Origin: Panulirus ornatus
Lineage: Eukaryota > Arthropoda > Malacostraca > Decapoda > Palinuridae
Assembly: GCF_036320965.1 (NCBI RefSeq)
Contig: NC_092231.1
Span: forward strand, 27,703,894-27,767,893
Length of the DNA: 64,000 bases
Reading direction: 5' to 3'
Every line of letters starts with the position of its first letter. Within the stretch, counting starts at the first letter, position 1. The translations under genes were made by a program, and so were the position numbers. This document shows, piece after piece, positions 12,761-26,234 of this stretch. The notes under the pieces are model-generated. The model saw nothing but the letters and a program-made list of their open reading frames with translations, made no database searches and was not told where the DNA came from.

Positions 12761-13284
12761 TCTGGATAGTAATAAGGAAAATTTTGGAACTTAAGATTTA
12801 GATCCTCAAATATATTCTTTTTCTTTATTTCAACAAACCTTCCCTCTAAGTCATTCAGCCTAAGTCGTTACCTGACAGCCGCACAGACAGAAAAAAGGGA
12901 TTAGGTAATGGGGCCCTAAAAGTGTCATAACTGCTCTACATCCACACAAATACAAAATGACACAAACAAAATACAAAATAATCAATCACATTCACACAAA
13001 CACATGAACACATATAGGTATATGTATGTATGTATGTATGAGTGTTACAGGACTCCACCTGCTCGAGTTTACACTGAGAGTGAAAGGTCACCTTTGATGA
13101 GGCTGTGTCACTGGAAGTACAGTCTTCTCAGAGATCTTCTCATTCCAAATGAGCTTACATTCCCCTGCTACTGGAATTTGTACAACCTCAAGCTACAGGA
13201 GCCTCAGATAGGTCATGGGTAACATCAAGACTCATAAAAACTGGGCCTGGGATAATTCTGTTCTTAATGCTACCTCGCTAACAC
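12761..13284. repeat. Spacer with short (GTAT)n microsatellite
   Basis: No gene seen. A TATGTATG microsatellite lies at about 13018-13040. The stretch at 13255-13290 (ctgttcttaatgctacctcg and following) resembles the end of the short element at 54680-54915, and abuts the start of the family A copy. Confidence 0.5.
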
Positions 13285-15296
13285 GGGAAATGGTTTGTTG
13301 AATGTGTTTGATGATAAGAGTGGCAGATATAGGGTGTTTTGGTAGAGGTGGTATGCGAAGTGAAAGGGTCTGGGAGAATAGTTTGGTAAACAAAGAAAAG
13401 ATACTAAAAGCTTTGCGGAAAATGAAAGCCGGCAAGGCGGCGGGTTTCGATGGTATTGCAGTGGAACTTATAAAAAAAAAAGGGGGTGACTGTGTTGTTA
13501 ACTGGTTGGTAAGGATATTCAGTGTATGTATGGTTCATGGTGAAGTGCCTGAGGACTGGCAAAATGCATGCATAGTGCCACTGTACAAAGGCAAAGGGGA
13601 TAAAGGTGAGTGTTTAAATTACAGAGGTATAAGTTTGTTGAATATTCCTGGGAAATTATATGGGAGGGTATTGATTGAGAGGGTAAAGGCATGTACAGAG
13701 CATCAGATTGGGAAGAGCAGTGTGGTTTCAGAAGTGGTAAAGGATGTGTGGATCAGGTGTTTGCTTTGAACAATGAATGTGAGAAATACTTAGAAAAACA
13801 GATGGATTTGTATGTAACATTTATGGATCAGGAGAAGGCATATGATAAGAGTTGATAGAGATGCTTTGTGGAAGGTATTAAGAGGATATGGCGTGGGAGA
13901 TAAGTTCCTTGAAGCAGTTAAAAGTTTTTACCAAGGATGTAAGGCATGTGTACAAGAAGGGAGAGAGGGAAGTGATTGGTTCCCAGTGAATGTCAGTTTG
14001 CGGCAGGGCTGTGTAATGTCTCCATGGTTGTTTAATTTGTTGATGGATGGGGTTGTTAGGGAGGTGAATGCAAGAGTTTTGGAGAGAGGGGCAAGTATGC
14101 AGTCTGTCTGTAGTGGATGAGGGGGCTTGGGAAGTGAGTCAGTTGTTGTTCGCTGATGATACAGCACTGGTGGCTGATTGGGGTGAGAAACTGCAGAAGT
14201 TGGTGACTGAGTTTGGTAAATTGTATGAAAGAAGAAAGCTGAGAGTAAATGTAAATAAGAGCAAGGTTATTAGGTTCAGTAGGGTTGAGGGACAAGTTAA
14301 TTGGGAGGTAGGTTTCAATGGAGAAAAACTGGAGGAAGTAAAGAGTTTTAGATATCTGGGAGTGGATTTAGCAGCGGATGGAACCATGGAAGCAGAAGTG
14401 AGTTACAGGGTGGGGGAGGGGGTGAAGGTTCTGGGAGCATTGAAGAATGTGTGGAAGGCGAGAATGTTATCTCAGAGAGCAAAAATGGGTAAGTTTGAAG
14501 GAATAGTGGTTTCAACAATGTTATATAGTTGCGAGGCATGGGCTATAGATAGGGTTGTGTGGAGGAGGCTGGATGTGTTGGAAATGAAATGTTTGAGGAC
14601 AATATGTGGTGTGAGGTGGTTTGATCAAGTAAGTAATGAAAGGGTAAGAGAGATGTGTGGTAATAAAAAGAGTGTGGTTGAGAAAGCAGAAGAGGGTGTG
14701 TTGAAATGGTTTAGACACATAAAGAGAAGAGTGAGGAAAGATTGACAAAGAGGATATATGTGTCAGAGGTGGAGGGAGGAAGGAGAACCGGAAGACCAAA
14801 TTAGAGGTGGAAGGGTGGAGTGAGAAAGGTTTTGAGTGATCAGGGGTCTGAACATTCATCTTTCCAAATTGGAGGTGGAAAGATGAGAGTGAAAAAGATT
14901 TTGAGTGATCGGGGCCTGAACATGCAGAAGGGTGAAAGGCTTGTAAGGAATAGAGTGAATTGGAACGATGTGGTATACCGGGGTCTATGTGTTGTCGATG
15001 GACTGAACCAGGGCATGTGAAGCATCTGGGGTAAACCATGGAAAGTTTTGTGGGGCCTGGATATGGAAAGGGAACTATGGTTTCAGTGCATTACACATGA
15101 CAGCTAGAGACTTGTGAACATATGTGGCCTTTGTTGTCTTTTCCTAGTTTTACCTTGCATGCGCTTAGGGGGAGGGGAGTGCCATTTCATTTGTGGTGGG
15201 GTTGCGACATGAATGGATGAAGGCAGCAAGTATGAATGCGCACATGTGTATGTAAGTATATGCCTGTGTATGTATATGTATGCATACGTTGAAATG
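13285..15296 (+). mobile_element. Family A LINE copy (main part), interrupted in its 3' UTR
   Basis: Plus-strand copy, 5'-truncated in the EN-RT linker ('FDDKSGRYRVFW'-like start near 13300). RT blocks follow: 'AGKAAGFDGIAVELIKKKGG' at 13429-13488, 'YKGKGDKGECLNYRGISLL' near 13600, 'LRQGCVMSPWLFNLLMDGVV' near 14000-14058, 'LLFADDTALVAD' near 14140-14175, and the C-terminal region to about 14990. Several frameshifts occur. The 3' UTR runs to 15296, where the 3.57-kb element 15297-18862 is inserted. The UTR resumes at 18869-18952 after a 6-bp duplicated target GAAATG. Confidence 0.9.
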
Positions 15297-18200
15297 TTTA
15301 TTTATTTATTTATTTTGCTTTGTCACTGTCTCCCGCGTTAGCGAGGTAGTGCAAGGAAACAGATGAAAGAATGGCCCAACCCACCCACATACACATGTAC
15401 ATACATACACATCCACACACGCTGATATACATACCCATACATCTCAACATATACATACATATACACACACAGACATATACACATATACACATGTACACAA
15501 TTCATACCGTCTGCCTTTATTCATTCCCATCGCCACCCAACCACACATGAAATAACAACCCCCTCCCCCTTCATGTGTGCGAGGTAGCGCTAGGAAAAGA
15601 CAACAAAGGCCACATTCGTTCACACTCAGTCTCTAGCTGTCATGTAATAATGCACCGAAACCACAGCTCCCTTTCCACATCCAGGCCCCACAGAACTTTC
15701 CATGGTTTACCCCAGACGCTTCACATGCCATGGTTCAATCCATTGACAGCATGCCGACCCCAGTATACCACATCGTTCCAATTCACTCTATTCCTTGCAC
15801 GCCTTTCACCCTCCTGCATGTTCAGGCCCCGATCACTCAAAATCTTTTTCACTCCATCTTTCCACCTCCAATTTGGTCTCCCACTTCTCCTTGTTCCCTC
15901 CACCTCTGACATATATCCTCTTGGTCAATCTTTCCTCACTCATTCTCTCCATGTGACCAAACCATTTCAAAACACCCTCTTCTGCTCTCTCAACCACACT
16001 CTTTTTATTACCACACATCTCTCTTACCCTATTATTACTTACTCGATCAAATCCCCTCACACCACATACTGTCCTCAATCATCTCATTTCCAACACATCC
16101 ACCCTCCTCTGCACAACTCTATCTATAGCCCATGTCTTGCAACCATATAACATTGTTGGAACCACTATTCCTTCAAACATACCCATTTTTGCTTTCCAAG
16201 ATAATGTTCTCAACTTCCACACATTCTTCAACACTCTCAGAACTTTCGCCCCCTCCCCCACCCTATGATTCACTTCCGCTTCCATGGTTCCATCTGCTGC
16301 CAAATCGACTCCCAGATATCTAAAACATTTCACTTCCTCCAGTTCTTCTCCATTCAAACTTACCACCCAGTTGACTTGTCCCTCAACCCTACTGTACCTA
16401 ATAACCTTGCTCTTATTCACATTTACTCTCAGCTTTCTTCTTTCACACACTTTACCAAACTCAGTCACCAGCTTCTGCAGTTTCTCACATGAATCAGCCA
16501 CCAGCGCTGTATCATCAGCGAACAACAACTGACTCACTTCCCAAGCTCTTTCATCCACAACAGATTGCCTACTTGCCCCTCTTTCCAAAACTCTTGCATT
16601 CACCTCCCTAACAACCCCATCCATAAACATATTAAACAACCATGGAGACATCATACACCCCTACCACTAACCTACATTCACTGAGAACCAGTCACTTTCC
16701 TCTCTTCCTACACGTACACATGCCTTATATCCTCGATAAAAACTTTTCACTGCTTCTAACAACTTGCCTCCCACACCATATATTCTTAATACCTTCCACA
16801 GAGCATCTCTATCAACTCTATCATATGCCTTCTCCAGATCCATAAATGCTACATACAAATCCATTTGCTTTTCTAAGTATTTCTCACATACATTCTTCAA
16901 AGCAAACACCTGATCCACACATCCTCAACCACTTCTGAAACCACACTGCTTTTCCCCAATCTGATGCTCTGTACATGCCTTCACCCTCTCAATCAATACC
17001 CTCCCATATAATTTCCCTAGGAATACTCAACAAACTTATACCTCTGTAAAGTGAGCACTCACTTTTATCCCCTTTGCCTTTGTACAACGGCACTAGGCAA
17101 GCATTTTGCCAGTCCTCAAGCACCTCAACATGAGTCATACATACATTAAATAACCTTACCAACCAGTCAACAATACAGTCACCCCTTTTTTAATAGATTC
17201 CACTGCAATACCATCCAAACCTGCTGCCTTGCTGGCTTTCATCTTCTGTAGAGCTTTTACTACCTCTTCTCTGTTCACCAAAGCATTTTCCCTAACCCTC
17301 TCACTTTGCACACCACCTCGACCAAAACACCCTATATCTGCCACTCTATCATCAAATGCATTCAACAAACCTTCAAAATACTCACTCCATCTCCTTCTCA
17401 CATCACCACTACTTGCTATCACCTCTCCATTAGCCCCCTTCACTAATGTTCTCATTTGTTCCCTTGTCTTACACACTTTATTTACCTCCTTCCAAAACAT
17501 CTTTTCATTCTCCCTAAAATTTAATGATACTCTCTCACTCCAACTCTGATTTGCCCTCTTTTTCACCTCTTGCACCTTTTTCTTGACCTCCTGCCTCTTT
17601 CTTTTATACATCTCCCACTCATCTGCAAAATTCGTCCAAATGCCTCTCTCTTCTCTTTCACTAATACTCTTACTTCTTCATTCCACCACTCACTACCCTT
17701 TCTAATCTGCCCACCTCCCACGCTTCTCATGCCACAAACATCTTTTGCGCAAGCCATCACTGCTTCCCTAAATACATCCCATTCCTCCACAACTCCCCTT
17801 ACGTCCTTTGTTCTCACCTTTTTCCAGTCTGTACTCAGTCTCTCCTGGTACTTCCTCACACAAGTCTCCTTCCCAAGCTCACTTACTCTCACCATTCTTT
17901 TCACCCCAACATTCTCTCTTCTTTTCTGAAAACCTCTACAAATCTTCACCTTCGCCTCCACAAGATAATGATCAGACATCCCTCCAGTTGCACCTCTCAG
18001 CACATTAACATCCAAAAGTCTCTCTTTCACACACCTATCAATTAACACGTAATCCAATAACGCTCTCTGGCCATCTCTCCTACTTATATACGTATACTTA
18101 TGTATATCTCTCTTTTTAAACCAGGTATTCCCAATCACCAGTCCTTTTTCAGCACATAAATCTACAAGCTCTTCACCATTTCCATTTACAACACTGAACA

Positions 18201-18862
18201 CCCCACGTACATTAATTATTCCCTCAACTGCCACAGAACTCACCTTTGCATTCAAATCACCCATCACTATAACCCGGTCTCGTGCATCAAAACTATTACC
18301 ACACTCATTCACCTGCTCCCAAAACACTTGCCTCTCATGATCTTTCTTCTCATGCCCAGGTGCATATGCACCAATAATCACCCATCTCTCTCCATCCACT
18401 TTCAGTTTTACCCATATCAATCTATAGTATACTTTCTTACACTCTATCACATACTCCCACCACTCCTGTTTCAGGAGTAGTGCTACTCCTTCCCTTGCTC
18501 TTGTCCTCTCACTAACCCCTGACTTTACTCCCAAGACATTCCCAAACCACTCTTCCCCTTTACCCTTGAGCTTCGTTTCACTCAGAGCCAAAACATCCAG
18601 GTTCCTTTCCTCAAACATACTACCTATCTCTCCTTTTTTCTCATCTTGGTTACATCCACACACATTTAGACATCCCAATCTGAGCCTTTGAGGAGGATGA
18701 GCACTCCCCACGTGACTCCTTCTTCTGTTTCCCCTTTTAGAAAGTTAAAATACAAGGAGGGGAGCGTTTCCAGCCCCCCGCTCCCGTCCCCTTTAGTTGC
18801 CTTCTACGACACATGAGGAATGCGTGGGAAGTATTCTTTCTCCCCTATCCCTGGGATGGGGA
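15297..18862 (-). mobile_element. Full-length family A LINE, decayed, inserted in another family A copy
   Basis: Minus-strand element of about 3,566 bp. Reading 5' to 3' it has a 5' UTR (18862 to about 18712), endonuclease, linker, RT, C-terminal domain, GT-rich 3' UTR, terminal hairpin near 15330-15345, and a tail of TTTA repeats on the plus strand at 15297-15314. GAAATG at 15291-15296 and again at 18863-18868 is the target-site duplication. It matches the layout of 47890-51455, so it defines the full length of the family. Frameshifts near 16665, 16920 and 17570 and several stops make it inactive. Confidence 0.92.
15775..18711 (-). pseudogene. Family A EN-RT polyprotein, degraded
   Basis: The N-terminal 382 codons (18711-17563) are open and contain the APE endonuclease: 'GCLNVCGCNQD' near the start, 'LALSETKLKG' (catalytic Glu), 'VIVMGDLNAKV' (Asp/Asn pair), 'LLDYVLIDR' and 'MSDHYLVEAKV' (Ser-Asp-His). 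The RT is split among frames: linker and fingers at 17611-17156, 'YVAFMDLEKAYDRVDRDALW' at 16800-16860, and 'LLFADDTALVAD' near 16500-16530. The C-terminal region is at 16078-15775. It would nick target DNA and copy its own RNA by target-primed reverse transcription if intact. As written it cannot make one protein. Confidence 0.88.
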
Positions 18863-18868
18863 GAAATG

Positions 18869-18952
18869 TATAGGTATGTATATGTGCGTGTGTGGGCTTC
18901 TATGTCTATACATGTGTATGTGGGTGGGTTGGGCCATTCTTTCGTCTGTTTC
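18869..18952 (+). mobile_element. 3' UTR remainder of the family A copy 13285-15296
   Basis: Continues the 3' UTR exactly where the copy at 13285-15296 stops. The joined order 'gttgaaatg' then 'tataggtatgtatatgtg' is found uninterrupted at 54488-54510. It ends at GTCTGTTTCC, just before the terminal hairpin, where an inverted fragment begins. The hairpin and tail are therefore lost. Confidence 0.88.
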
Positions 18953-19349
18953 CCCAACCCTCTGACTCACTTCTGCTTCCATGGTTCCATCCACTGCTAA
19001 GTCCTTTCCCAGATATCTAAAACACTTCACTTTCCCGAGTTTTCTCCATTCAAACTTACCTCCCAATTAATTTGCTCCTCAACCCTACTGAACCTAATAA
19101 CCTTGCTCTTATTCATTTTTCTCTCAACTTTCTTCTTTCACAAACTTTACCAAACTCAGTCACCAACCTCAGCAGTTTCTTACCCGAATCAGCCATCACC
19201 CCTGTATCATCGGCAAACAACAACTGACTTACTTCCCAAGCCCTCTCATCCACAACAGACTGCAAACTCACTCCTCTCTCCAAAACTCTTGCATTACCCT
19301 CCCTAACCAACCCATCCATAAACAAATTAAACAACCATGGAGACATCAT
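18953..19349 (-). mobile_element. Family A internal RT fragment, inverted
   Basis: Minus strand from 'MMSPWLFNLFMDGLVREGNA' (19349) through 'LLFADDTGVMAD' to 'FRYLGKDLAVDGTMEAEVSQ' near 18975. It has neither a 5' nor a 3' end of its own. It is abutted by plus-strand family A sequence on both sides, so it marks a rearrangement. Confidence 0.85.
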
Positions 19350-20672
19350 GCAGTGTGGAAGAACAGTGCAGTTTCAGAAGTGGTACAGGATGTGTGGATC
19401 AGGTGTATGCTTTGAAAAATGTGTGTGAGAAATACTTAAAAAAACAGATGGATCTGTATGTAACATTTATGGATCTGGAAAAGGCATATGACAGGGTTGA
19501 CAGAGATGCTTTATGGAATGTCTTAAAAAGTATATGGTGTGGGAGGTAAGTTGCTAGAAGCAATGAAAAGTTTTTACCAAGGATGTAAGGCACGTGTCCA
19601 AGTAGGAAGAGAGGAGAGTGACTGGTTCCCAGTGAATACTGGCCTGCGGCAGGGGTGTGTGACATCCCTACTGTTGTTTAATTTGTTTATGGATGGGGTG
19701 GATAGGAAGGTAAATGCAAGAGTTTTGGAGAGAGGGGTGAGTCTGCAGTCCACTGTTTTCGCTGATGATACAGCTCTAGTGGCTGATTCAAGTGAGAAAC
19801 TCCAAAAGTTGGTGACTGAGTTTGAAAAAGTGTGTGAAAGGAGAAGGTTGAGCATACATGTGAATAAGAGCAAGGTTATTAGGTTCAGTAGGGTTGAGGG
19901 AGAAGTTAATTGGGAGGTAAGATTGAATGGAGAAAAACTGGAGGAAGTGATGTGTTTTAGATGACTGGGAGTGGATTTAGCAGCAGATGGAACCATGGAA
20001 GCAGAAGTGAGTCACAGGGTGGGGGAGGAGGCGAAGGTTTTGGGAGCGTTAAAGAATGTGTGGAAGGCGAGAATGTTATCTCAGAGCAAAAATGGGTATG
20101 TTATGTGGTTGCGAAGCATGGGCTATAGATAGGGTTGTGCGGAGGAGGGTGGATGTGTTGGAAATGAAACGCTTGAGGACAATATGTGGTGTGAGGTGGT
20201 TTGATCGAGTAAGTAATGAAAGGGTAAGAGAGATGTGTGGTAATAAAAAGAGTGTGGTTGAGAGAGCATAAGAGGGTGTGTTGAAATGGTTTGGACACAT
20301 GGAATGAATGAGTTAGGAAAGATTGACAAAGAGGATATATGTGTCAGAGGTGGAGGGAAAAAGAGGCAGAAGTGGAAGGATGGATTAAGAAAGATTTTGA
20401 GCAATCGGGGCTTGAACATACAGGAGGGTGAAAGGCGTGCAAGGAATACAGTGAACTGAAATGATGTGGTATACTGGGCCAACGTGCTGTCAATGGATTG
20501 AACCAGGGCAGAAGCGTTTGGGGTAAACCATGGAAAATTTTGTGGGGCCTGGATGTGGAAAGGGAGCTGTGATTTTGGTGCATTAAGCATGACAGCTAGA
20601 CACTAAGTGTGAACAAATGTGGCCTTTTTTTGTCTTTCCCTAGCGATACCTCTCTGAGCGTGCACATGGGGG
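19350..20672 (+). mobile_element. Family A LINE fragment, RT to 3' UTR
   Basis: Begins inside RT at 'EEQCSFRSGTGCVDQVYALK' and continues through 'YVTFMDLEKAYDRVDRDALW', 'LRQGCVTSLLLFNLFMDGVD' and 'VFADDTALVADSSEKLQ' to the C-terminal region and into the 3' UTR, ending near 20672. A short deletion removes part of the loop before the FADD motif. Frameshifts lie near 19550 and 19965. The overlap of its RT region with the inverted fragment 18953-19349 argues against the two being one twin-primed copy. Confidence 0.85.
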
Positions 20673-22235
20673 GGATTCACCTAATCTTCAGGCACCTCAC
20701 CATAAGACATATACATTAAAAACCTTAACTAACCCATCAACAACAAAGTCATCTATTTTCTTGAAAAGTTCAACAGCAATCCCATCCACTCTGGCTGCCT
20801 TGCTACATTTCACCTGAAGCAATCTTTCATTATCTCCTCTCTTTTCACCAACCCACTTGCCAAAATCCTCTCACTTTGCATACCTCTCTGACCCAAATCA
20901 CCATATCTGCCATCCTATAATCAAACTCATTCAGCAATCCCTCAGAGTCTCTACATCTCTTCATCTCATCTCTGCCTGCTACCATTTCTCCATTTAACCT
21001 GTTCAATGATACTCCCATTTATTCTCTTGTTCCTCTCACACTATAAACCTTCTTCTAAAATATTTTCTGGTAATACTTGCTCACCCCAAATCTCATTTGC
21101 CCTCTTCTTCAGCTTGTGCACCTTACATTTGATCTGCTGTCACTTCCTCTTGTTCACACAATCACCTGCACTCCTTCCTTGCATGTAATGCCCATACATC
21201 TCTCTTTTCTCTTTCACCAGCATCTTAATCTCATCATCCTACCACTCACTATCTTTTCTCATTTGCCCACTTCCCACCTTCTGCATGCCACACACTTCTG
21301 TCTATGGCAGCACTGCTTCTCTAAATACCTCCCTTTTCCTCATCCACTCACCTGGCAACATTTATTCTCATCTTTTGCCAAACTACACTCAATCTATTCT
21401 GGTATCCCTTAACACAAGCCTTTTTTCCAGGATTACTCACTATCACCACCCTCTTCCCAATCATGTCATTTCCTCTTTTCTATAATATTTATACATCTTC
21501 ACTCTTGCATTGAGAATCTAATGATCAGACATACCACCACCTGCCCCTCTCAGCACATCCACATCCAAGAGTCTCTTTTTTTGTATACCTTTTGATCAGT
21601 ACATAATCCAATAATAACCACTTATCATCTCTCCTGCTCACCTATATATTCTTATTCATGACCCCCTTTTTAAACCTGATATTCTTAATCACAAGTCGTT
21701 TTTCACCACAAAACTCCACAAGCTGTTCACCATTTTTCTGCACATCACTGGGTAACCCCCTGCCCTTCAACTGTACCCTAAAATGCCGCATTACCCATTC
21801 CTGTATTCAAATCGCCCATCACTAAAACCCAATCCCTTGTGTCAAAATTGCTGACAAATTCACTCTACTCTTCCCATGATACACATCTCTCTACCTCCCT
21901 CCTCTCACTTCCACGTGCAAAGGCACTAATAATCACGAACTTCTCACAACCCACTTTCATCTACCCATATCAGTCCAGGTCTCACTTCCTAATACTCTCT
22001 CACCTATTCCCAAACTCCTTCTTCAATAGGTTTTTACCTCTTCCTTAGCTCATGCCCTAACACTAACCCTTGACTTTACCTCTAAGACATTTCTAAACCA
22101 TTCTTCTCCCTTTTCCCTTGAGTTTTGTTACAGTAAGAGCTAGAACATCCATGTCAGTGTCCTCAGACTTACAACCTATCTCTCCTTCTTCATCTTAGTT
22201 ATATCTGCACACATTCAGACACCCTAGCCTATGCC
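20673..22235 (-). mobile_element. Old, divergent family A-like EN-RT fragment
   Basis: Minus-strand reading begins in EN near 22150 with 'MDVLALTVTKLKGKGEEWF', continues through diverged EN blocks, and ends in RT near 20690-20790 with 'VDGIAVELFKKIDDFVVDGL'. Stops are dense. It is far more diverged from the other copies than they are from each other, so it is an older insertion or a sister subfamily. Confidence 0.75.
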
Positions 22236-22249
22236 AAGCAGATAGGAAG

Positions 22250-22325
22250 TAGGTAATTACCTATTTGTATTGTATGTGGAGGGAGTTTTGCTCTCATGGG
22301 TCCCTATCTCTTGAACATCAAAGGC
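22250..22325 (-). mobile_element. CR1-like 3' terminal scrap
   Basis: The plus-strand stretch from ATTACCTATTTGTATTGTAT through GGAGGGAG to CCCTATCTCTTGAACAT parallels 26295-26350, which is the reverse of the CR1 C-terminal 'FKRWGP' region. Only about 75 bp remain. Confidence 0.55.
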
Positions 22326-22384
22326 CCAAAGATGATTTTACCGTCCTAACTTAAAGAGTTCTGTTTGAATTTGATGAATATGAG

Positions 22385-24330
22385 GAGAAGGGCTCAGGAA
22401 GTAATAGTACTGTCTCCTCCCAAGACCTCAGGTCTTCTTGTACACCTAACTCTTTCTGTTCATTTTACCAATATCTACGATGTTTCTAGCAACTGCTTGT
22501 ACTTTTCCATATCTCTTACTTCCTTTAGAGATTCAACTGTTTGACAATACTTCTATTAACAATTTTCACATCCCTAACTATGATTTCTATCTGTCCTTCC
22601 ATTTCAGAAGAAACATCTGTGCCAACTGCAAAATCAAAATACCTGTTACAAACTGTGGACCTTGAATCTCCAAACTTTGATGTCATCCGGCTCAATACTT
22701 GTCTTTCAACTACAGCAATTATTTTTCTTTTCAATCAACTGTTTACTCATTCTAAAACCTGTTTAACATTAGCATCTAAATTCCAGGGCACATGGCCTTG
22801 ATATTCTCTCATCCTCAAAGTGAGATCCTTATCTATGGGATTTCACTGTTCATCATGAAGATTGGATGAGATCTTTACACACAGATAGTGTAAGTGCAGA
22901 GGGGTTTAAGCCCTCATATTTTCCCTTGGTAATGATCTTCAGTAAATCATCAACCATCCACCTGATGTTTCAGACTGTTTTGACTAACTTCCAACAATAG
23001 ATTTGTTTCCCACCTAAAATTACATTGTTTCACCTTCAATTGGTTCATCTTATCAAACTCATGTACAAGTTTCTAAGTGCATCTCCTCTTCTTATATCCC
23101 TCTCTCCATGTCTACTATGGAGCTTTGGTTGTGGTAAATGGATTCACATGCAAAAGTTGTCTTTTTCCTTGGAAAGACTTGTCTTTCTTCAGGTATGCTT
23201 CTATCTCTGCTAATGCATGGCAGAAATCACTGTTGCAGGCATGAACACATTTATCCCCTTTCTATTCTAAGAATATAACTTCATCCAAGCCAAAGTTCAG
23301 TCACTCCTGATTGATCACTCAGACAAAGAACCTGTCATATCAAGCTAGAAAAAGTTTACCTTTCTTTCAACTCCCACTCAATTTCATTTCTAAATGAAAT
23401 CATTGCAATTCTGTTATTTGGGAGGAAAAGCACTTCTTTATCAAAGGATGAATGATAACCTCTCTTCTCTGACCAAAAATATCCATACTGTAGCAACTTT
23501 TGTTCATCTCCCTTTCTCCTTTCTTTCTTTTTTTCCACACCAATAATACTACAATTGTTTTTCATCTGACATCAACAGTACATGAACCATTTCTTTTCAA
23601 ATTCTAATTCAGAAAATTCCTATGCCTTCTAGTTTAACAAATACTAACAATATGATTCTTCTTATACTTTCTATATGTCCATATCAAAATGCACAAATTC
23701 TCCAATTCGGCATTTGGACCATATTGCATCTCTATTCAAGTTCTGAAAGAGATACCCGTGAATAAATGCCAAGGTTTGCCATCTGTTTTGCTTGTATATT
23801 AAAACTAAAACTTTTCTTTGCGACTAGTCTCCAAAATGTTTAAATCTCTCTTTAACTCTTCTTTTCTGGATCTTGAATTCACAGTCTTCTCTCTGATCAC
23901 CAAAATTATTTTTTACAAGGTCATATGATTTGAAAATATCTTTTTGAGTTCATGATATCTGTTCATCCTACCTCATAAACTTTGGGAATCTAATACTATG
24001 GCCCCAATATTTTGAAAGTTTTGAATACAGTTTGATACTGGAGACTGATCCCTAAGCTCCCTTCTTTCACTTTTCCTCTTTCAGTTTTATATTTCCTACT
24101 TTCTCTCTTGTTGGTCCAATTCTATTACTTGTCATGAATCAACCTCACATATACTTCTACCAATAAGTTTAGTACATGGAATTCTAATCCTTCCCCTACT
24201 CTCTTCTCCCTTTTCATCAACAGCCTTTGTTCAACAAATAACCCAATTTACCTATGAAACGATGACTCAACTCTCTTTCAACTCTGCTCCACCTTTCCTT
24301 GCTTAATCTATATTTTTGGGGAACCAAACA
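22385..24330 (+). mobile_element. Jockey-like non-LTR remnant
   Basis: Plus-strand blocks parallel those at 55005-57910: 'NIHNFHIPNYDFYLSFHF'-type EN region at 22550-22610, 'LESPNFDVIRLNTCLSTTAI' at 22661-22720, a linker, and RT palm near 24240-24290 with 'NDDSTL' where the catalytic Y/F-x-DD should be. Many frameshifts. The 5' and 3' limits are approximate. Confidence 0.65.
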
Positions 24331-24455
24331 CTTCAAATATGCCTTGAGGGGCACATGTAACCTAGAAAAGTTTAACACTCCTAAAATCAAATTTCCTCTC
24401 TACATCTCCTCATAAGTTTCCAATTATCTTTGAAGGCTCTTAAATTTCACTAGTA

Positions 24456-24459
<4 letters not shown>

Positions 24460-24525
<66 letters not shown>

Positions 24526-24537
24526 TATATATATATA
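24460..24537. repeat. (TA)n microsatellite, left arm
   Basis: Nearly pure TA dinucleotides with two ATCAG interruptions. It continues on the other side of a 60-bp insertion at 24601-24666. Confidence 0.97.
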
Positions 24538-24582
24538 TCAGTGTCGCTACCTCGCAAACGCGGGAGACAGCGACAAAGCAAA

Positions 24583-24600
<18 letters not shown>
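24538..24600 (+). mobile_element. Minimal family A 3' end with poly(A), about 45 bp plus tail
   Basis: The sequence GTGTCGCTACCTCGCAAACG followed by CGGGAGACAGCGACAAAGC is the family A terminal hairpin, followed by an A-run of about 20. Nothing else of the element is present. It is the shortest insertion in the window and sits inside a (TA)n array. Confidence 0.9.

Positions 24601-24666
<66 letters not shown>
24601..24666. repeat. (TA)n microsatellite, right arm
   Basis: Pure TA repeat continuing after the A-run of the family A terminus, ending in ACACACA. Confidence 0.97.
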
Positions 24667-26230
<1,564 letters not shown>

Positions 26231-26234
26231 ATAA

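Noticed and set aside
18953..20672. Twin-primed copy like that at 40664-42236
   Set aside because: The inverted part lies downstream, not upstream, of the direct part's start in element coordinates, so twin priming does not fit.
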